From positions 1 through 14,393 of the forward strand of contig JAAYZI010000028.1 of NCBI GenBank assembly GCA_012514925.1: DNA of 14,393 nucleotides, in the 5' to 3' direction. Both the position numbers and the translations under genes were made by a program. Every line of letters begins with the position of its first letter. The first letter of the stretch is position 1. The notes below the pieces were generated by a model. The model made no database searches, was not told where the DNA came from, and saw only the letters and a program-made list of their open reading frames with translations. The DNA is from Deltaproteobacteria bacterium. Its GTDB lineage: Bacteria; Bdellovibrionota_C; UBA2361; JAAYZI01. Of this stretch, positions 13,531-14,393 are shown piece after piece.

Positions 13531-14322
13531 TTGTCAGCTACTCTAAAGTCCAATAAGAAGGCACAGCTAGTAACTCCTTTAGAAGAAGGCTGCAACCCTG
13601 AAAAGAAACGTGGCCAGGATAGGATCGATGTTTTGAATTTGCAATCAAGCGGACTTGATAAAGACCCTCGCTTTCTCGACTGGATCAAGCTGCTCCAGAA
13701 GCAGCGCCCAAACGCGAAGCGCAATCTTGACCAGTTTCCTGCCACGGTTGATACCCTGCAGAAGCGAGTGGCACTACTGAAGCGTTTTGTATCTCGAGGG
13801 CCGACCCTTTTCCTCGGCGATTTTGACCTGACGGCGCTAGCCTTGGGATATCATCATCCCCGTACAGAACTGACTGTGATTGATATTGATCAAGATTTAT
13901 TGAACTTCATTTCACAGGCGGCCTCTACTCATGATTTGCTGATCAACACTATTTGACATAACTTTAAAAATCCACTTCCGCGGGAATTCCGCAATTACCA
14001 GACTGTTTTCATGGATCCTCCCTATACTCCGGTAGGAATACAATACTGGTTGCAGCGAGCTCTGGAGACAACAATTGGAACCGGCCGTAATAAGAAGCGT
14101 AAATCGGAGCAGTTCTTGTCTAGGATTAGATACTTGCTGGCCTATGCTTATTCTGACACCGCTTCAGCGCGCGGCTGGGACGTTCAAAAGGTAATTGCCG
14201 ATTTGGGTTTGTTGATTGATGAAAAATTCAGGTTCTTTAATCAGTACCACAAAGCTAAGCCGAGTGATCTTTACATATTGCGGCCAACGCCAAAGCTCCT
14301 AGCCTGGAAATCTCACCAATAG
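13531..14322 (+). pseudogene. DUF43/BpsA-like polyamine synthase, truncated and interrupted by an in-frame TGA
   Basis: The frame is continuous over 263 codons except for one TGA at 13954-13956; there is no frameshift. Before the stop: NLDQFPATVDTLQKRVALL (65-83), the nucleotide-binding GDFDLTALAL (96-105) and VIDIDQ (116-121). After it: FKNPLP (145-150), the catalytic-type FMDPPYTPVG (160-169), then ARGWDVQKV and DLYILRPTP. This order matches N4-bis(aminopropyl)spermidine synthase (BpsA, DUF43), which transfers aminopropyl groups to spermidine to make branched polyamines. Family members are about 350 residues with an N-terminal winged-helix-like domain; that part is missing here. The first possible start (TTG 13531) lies in the edge of the repeat array and has no Shine-Dalgarno, and an in-frame stop occurs at 13492. 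Most likely a decaying gene; readthrough or a sequencing error cannot be excluded. If split, the second piece could start at ATG 14011. Confidence 0.75.
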
Positions 14323-14330
14323 GAAAAGAC

Positions 14331-14393
14331 TGAAGTTCCCCCAGTTCAGTGGACCGTATGTAATTTGAGGTATTATTAAACTGGAGCGATTGA
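14331..14393 (+). mobile_element. Probable left end of an IS3-family insertion sequence (cut by window edge)
   Basis: The sequence TGAAGTTCCCCCAG at 14331-14344, followed by TTCAGTGGACC, resembles the terminal repeats of IS3-family elements (TGAA-x-T-x-CCCCC ... GTGGAC). About 45 bases further in is a Shine-Dalgarno-like CTGGAGCG (14381-14388) at the very end of the window, where a first transposase ORF would be expected. No coding sequence of the element is visible and the other end is outside, so target duplication cannot be tested. The 6-bp inverted repeat ACTGAA/TTCAGT (14329-14350) could instead be a weak terminator for the preceding gene. Confidence 0.4.

Noticed and set aside
13276..13745. 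Minus-strand ORFs through the repeat array (repeated SVPWRG peptide)
   Set aside because: The repeated peptide is just the palindromic DNA repeat translated; there is no Shine-Dalgarno or family match, and they overlap the bpsA-like gene.
13954..14005. Selenocysteine or code-reassignment reading of the TGA in the bpsA-like gene
   Set aside because: The position is variable and not a Cys/Sec site in the family. Only a weak GCGG/CCGC stem lies downstream, and TGA ends other genes in the window.

Overview
This 14.4 kb window comes from a Gram-negative (diderm) bacterium. The evidence is an inner-membrane-anchored periplasmic PpiD-type chaperone, a sigma-54 response regulator, and a complete GatCAB amidotransferase operon, which implies that Gln-tRNA(Gln) and/or Asn-tRNA(Asn) are made by transamidation. 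The mix of a DUF4911 protein, a receiver plus sigma-54 activator, and a receiver/HD-GYP-like protein recalls Deltaproteobacteria in the broad sense or an uncultured relative. The sequence alone does not fix the phylum.

Layout. At 1-382 (minus) is the 5' part of gyrA, cut exactly before its catalytic tyrosine codon. A divergent spacer (383-713) carries a good gyrA promoter and a small upstream ORF overlapping the gyrA start. At 714-2189 (plus) is a receiver protein with a degenerate HD-GYP-like output. Converging on it (4300-2253, minus) is a two-gene operon: a short, degenerate histidine-kinase-like protein, translationally coupled to an NtrC-type response regulator with all its motifs. A second divergent spacer (4301-4608) leads into the plus-strand operon gatC-gatA-gatB-DUF4911-ppiD (4609-10038), with overlapping or nearly touching genes. 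PpiD ends 2 bp from the end of a convergent phosphohexomutase gene (11603-10041, minus). Upstream of that, also on the minus strand, is a divergent NUDIX-like protein (12988-11735).

The last 1.2 kb looks like an accessory junction. A tRNA-Arg(CCU) gene with a clear promoter runs directly into a perfect 32-bp inverted repeat that includes the last four bases of the tRNA. This is followed by an ~89-bp tandem repeat unit whose hairpins keep perfect pairing through matched changes in both arms. The repeats abut a DUF43/BpsA-like gene (branched-chain polyamine synthase family) that lacks the family's N-terminal domain and has one in-frame TGA. The window ends in what looks like the left end of an IS3-family insertion sequence.

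The core genes (gyrA, gatCAB, ppiD, phosphohexomutase) are ordinary housekeeping functions. The most unusual parts are the hairpin array fused to the tRNA end, the interrupted bpsA-like gene, and the cluster of degenerate signalling proteins beside an intact sigma-54 activator.
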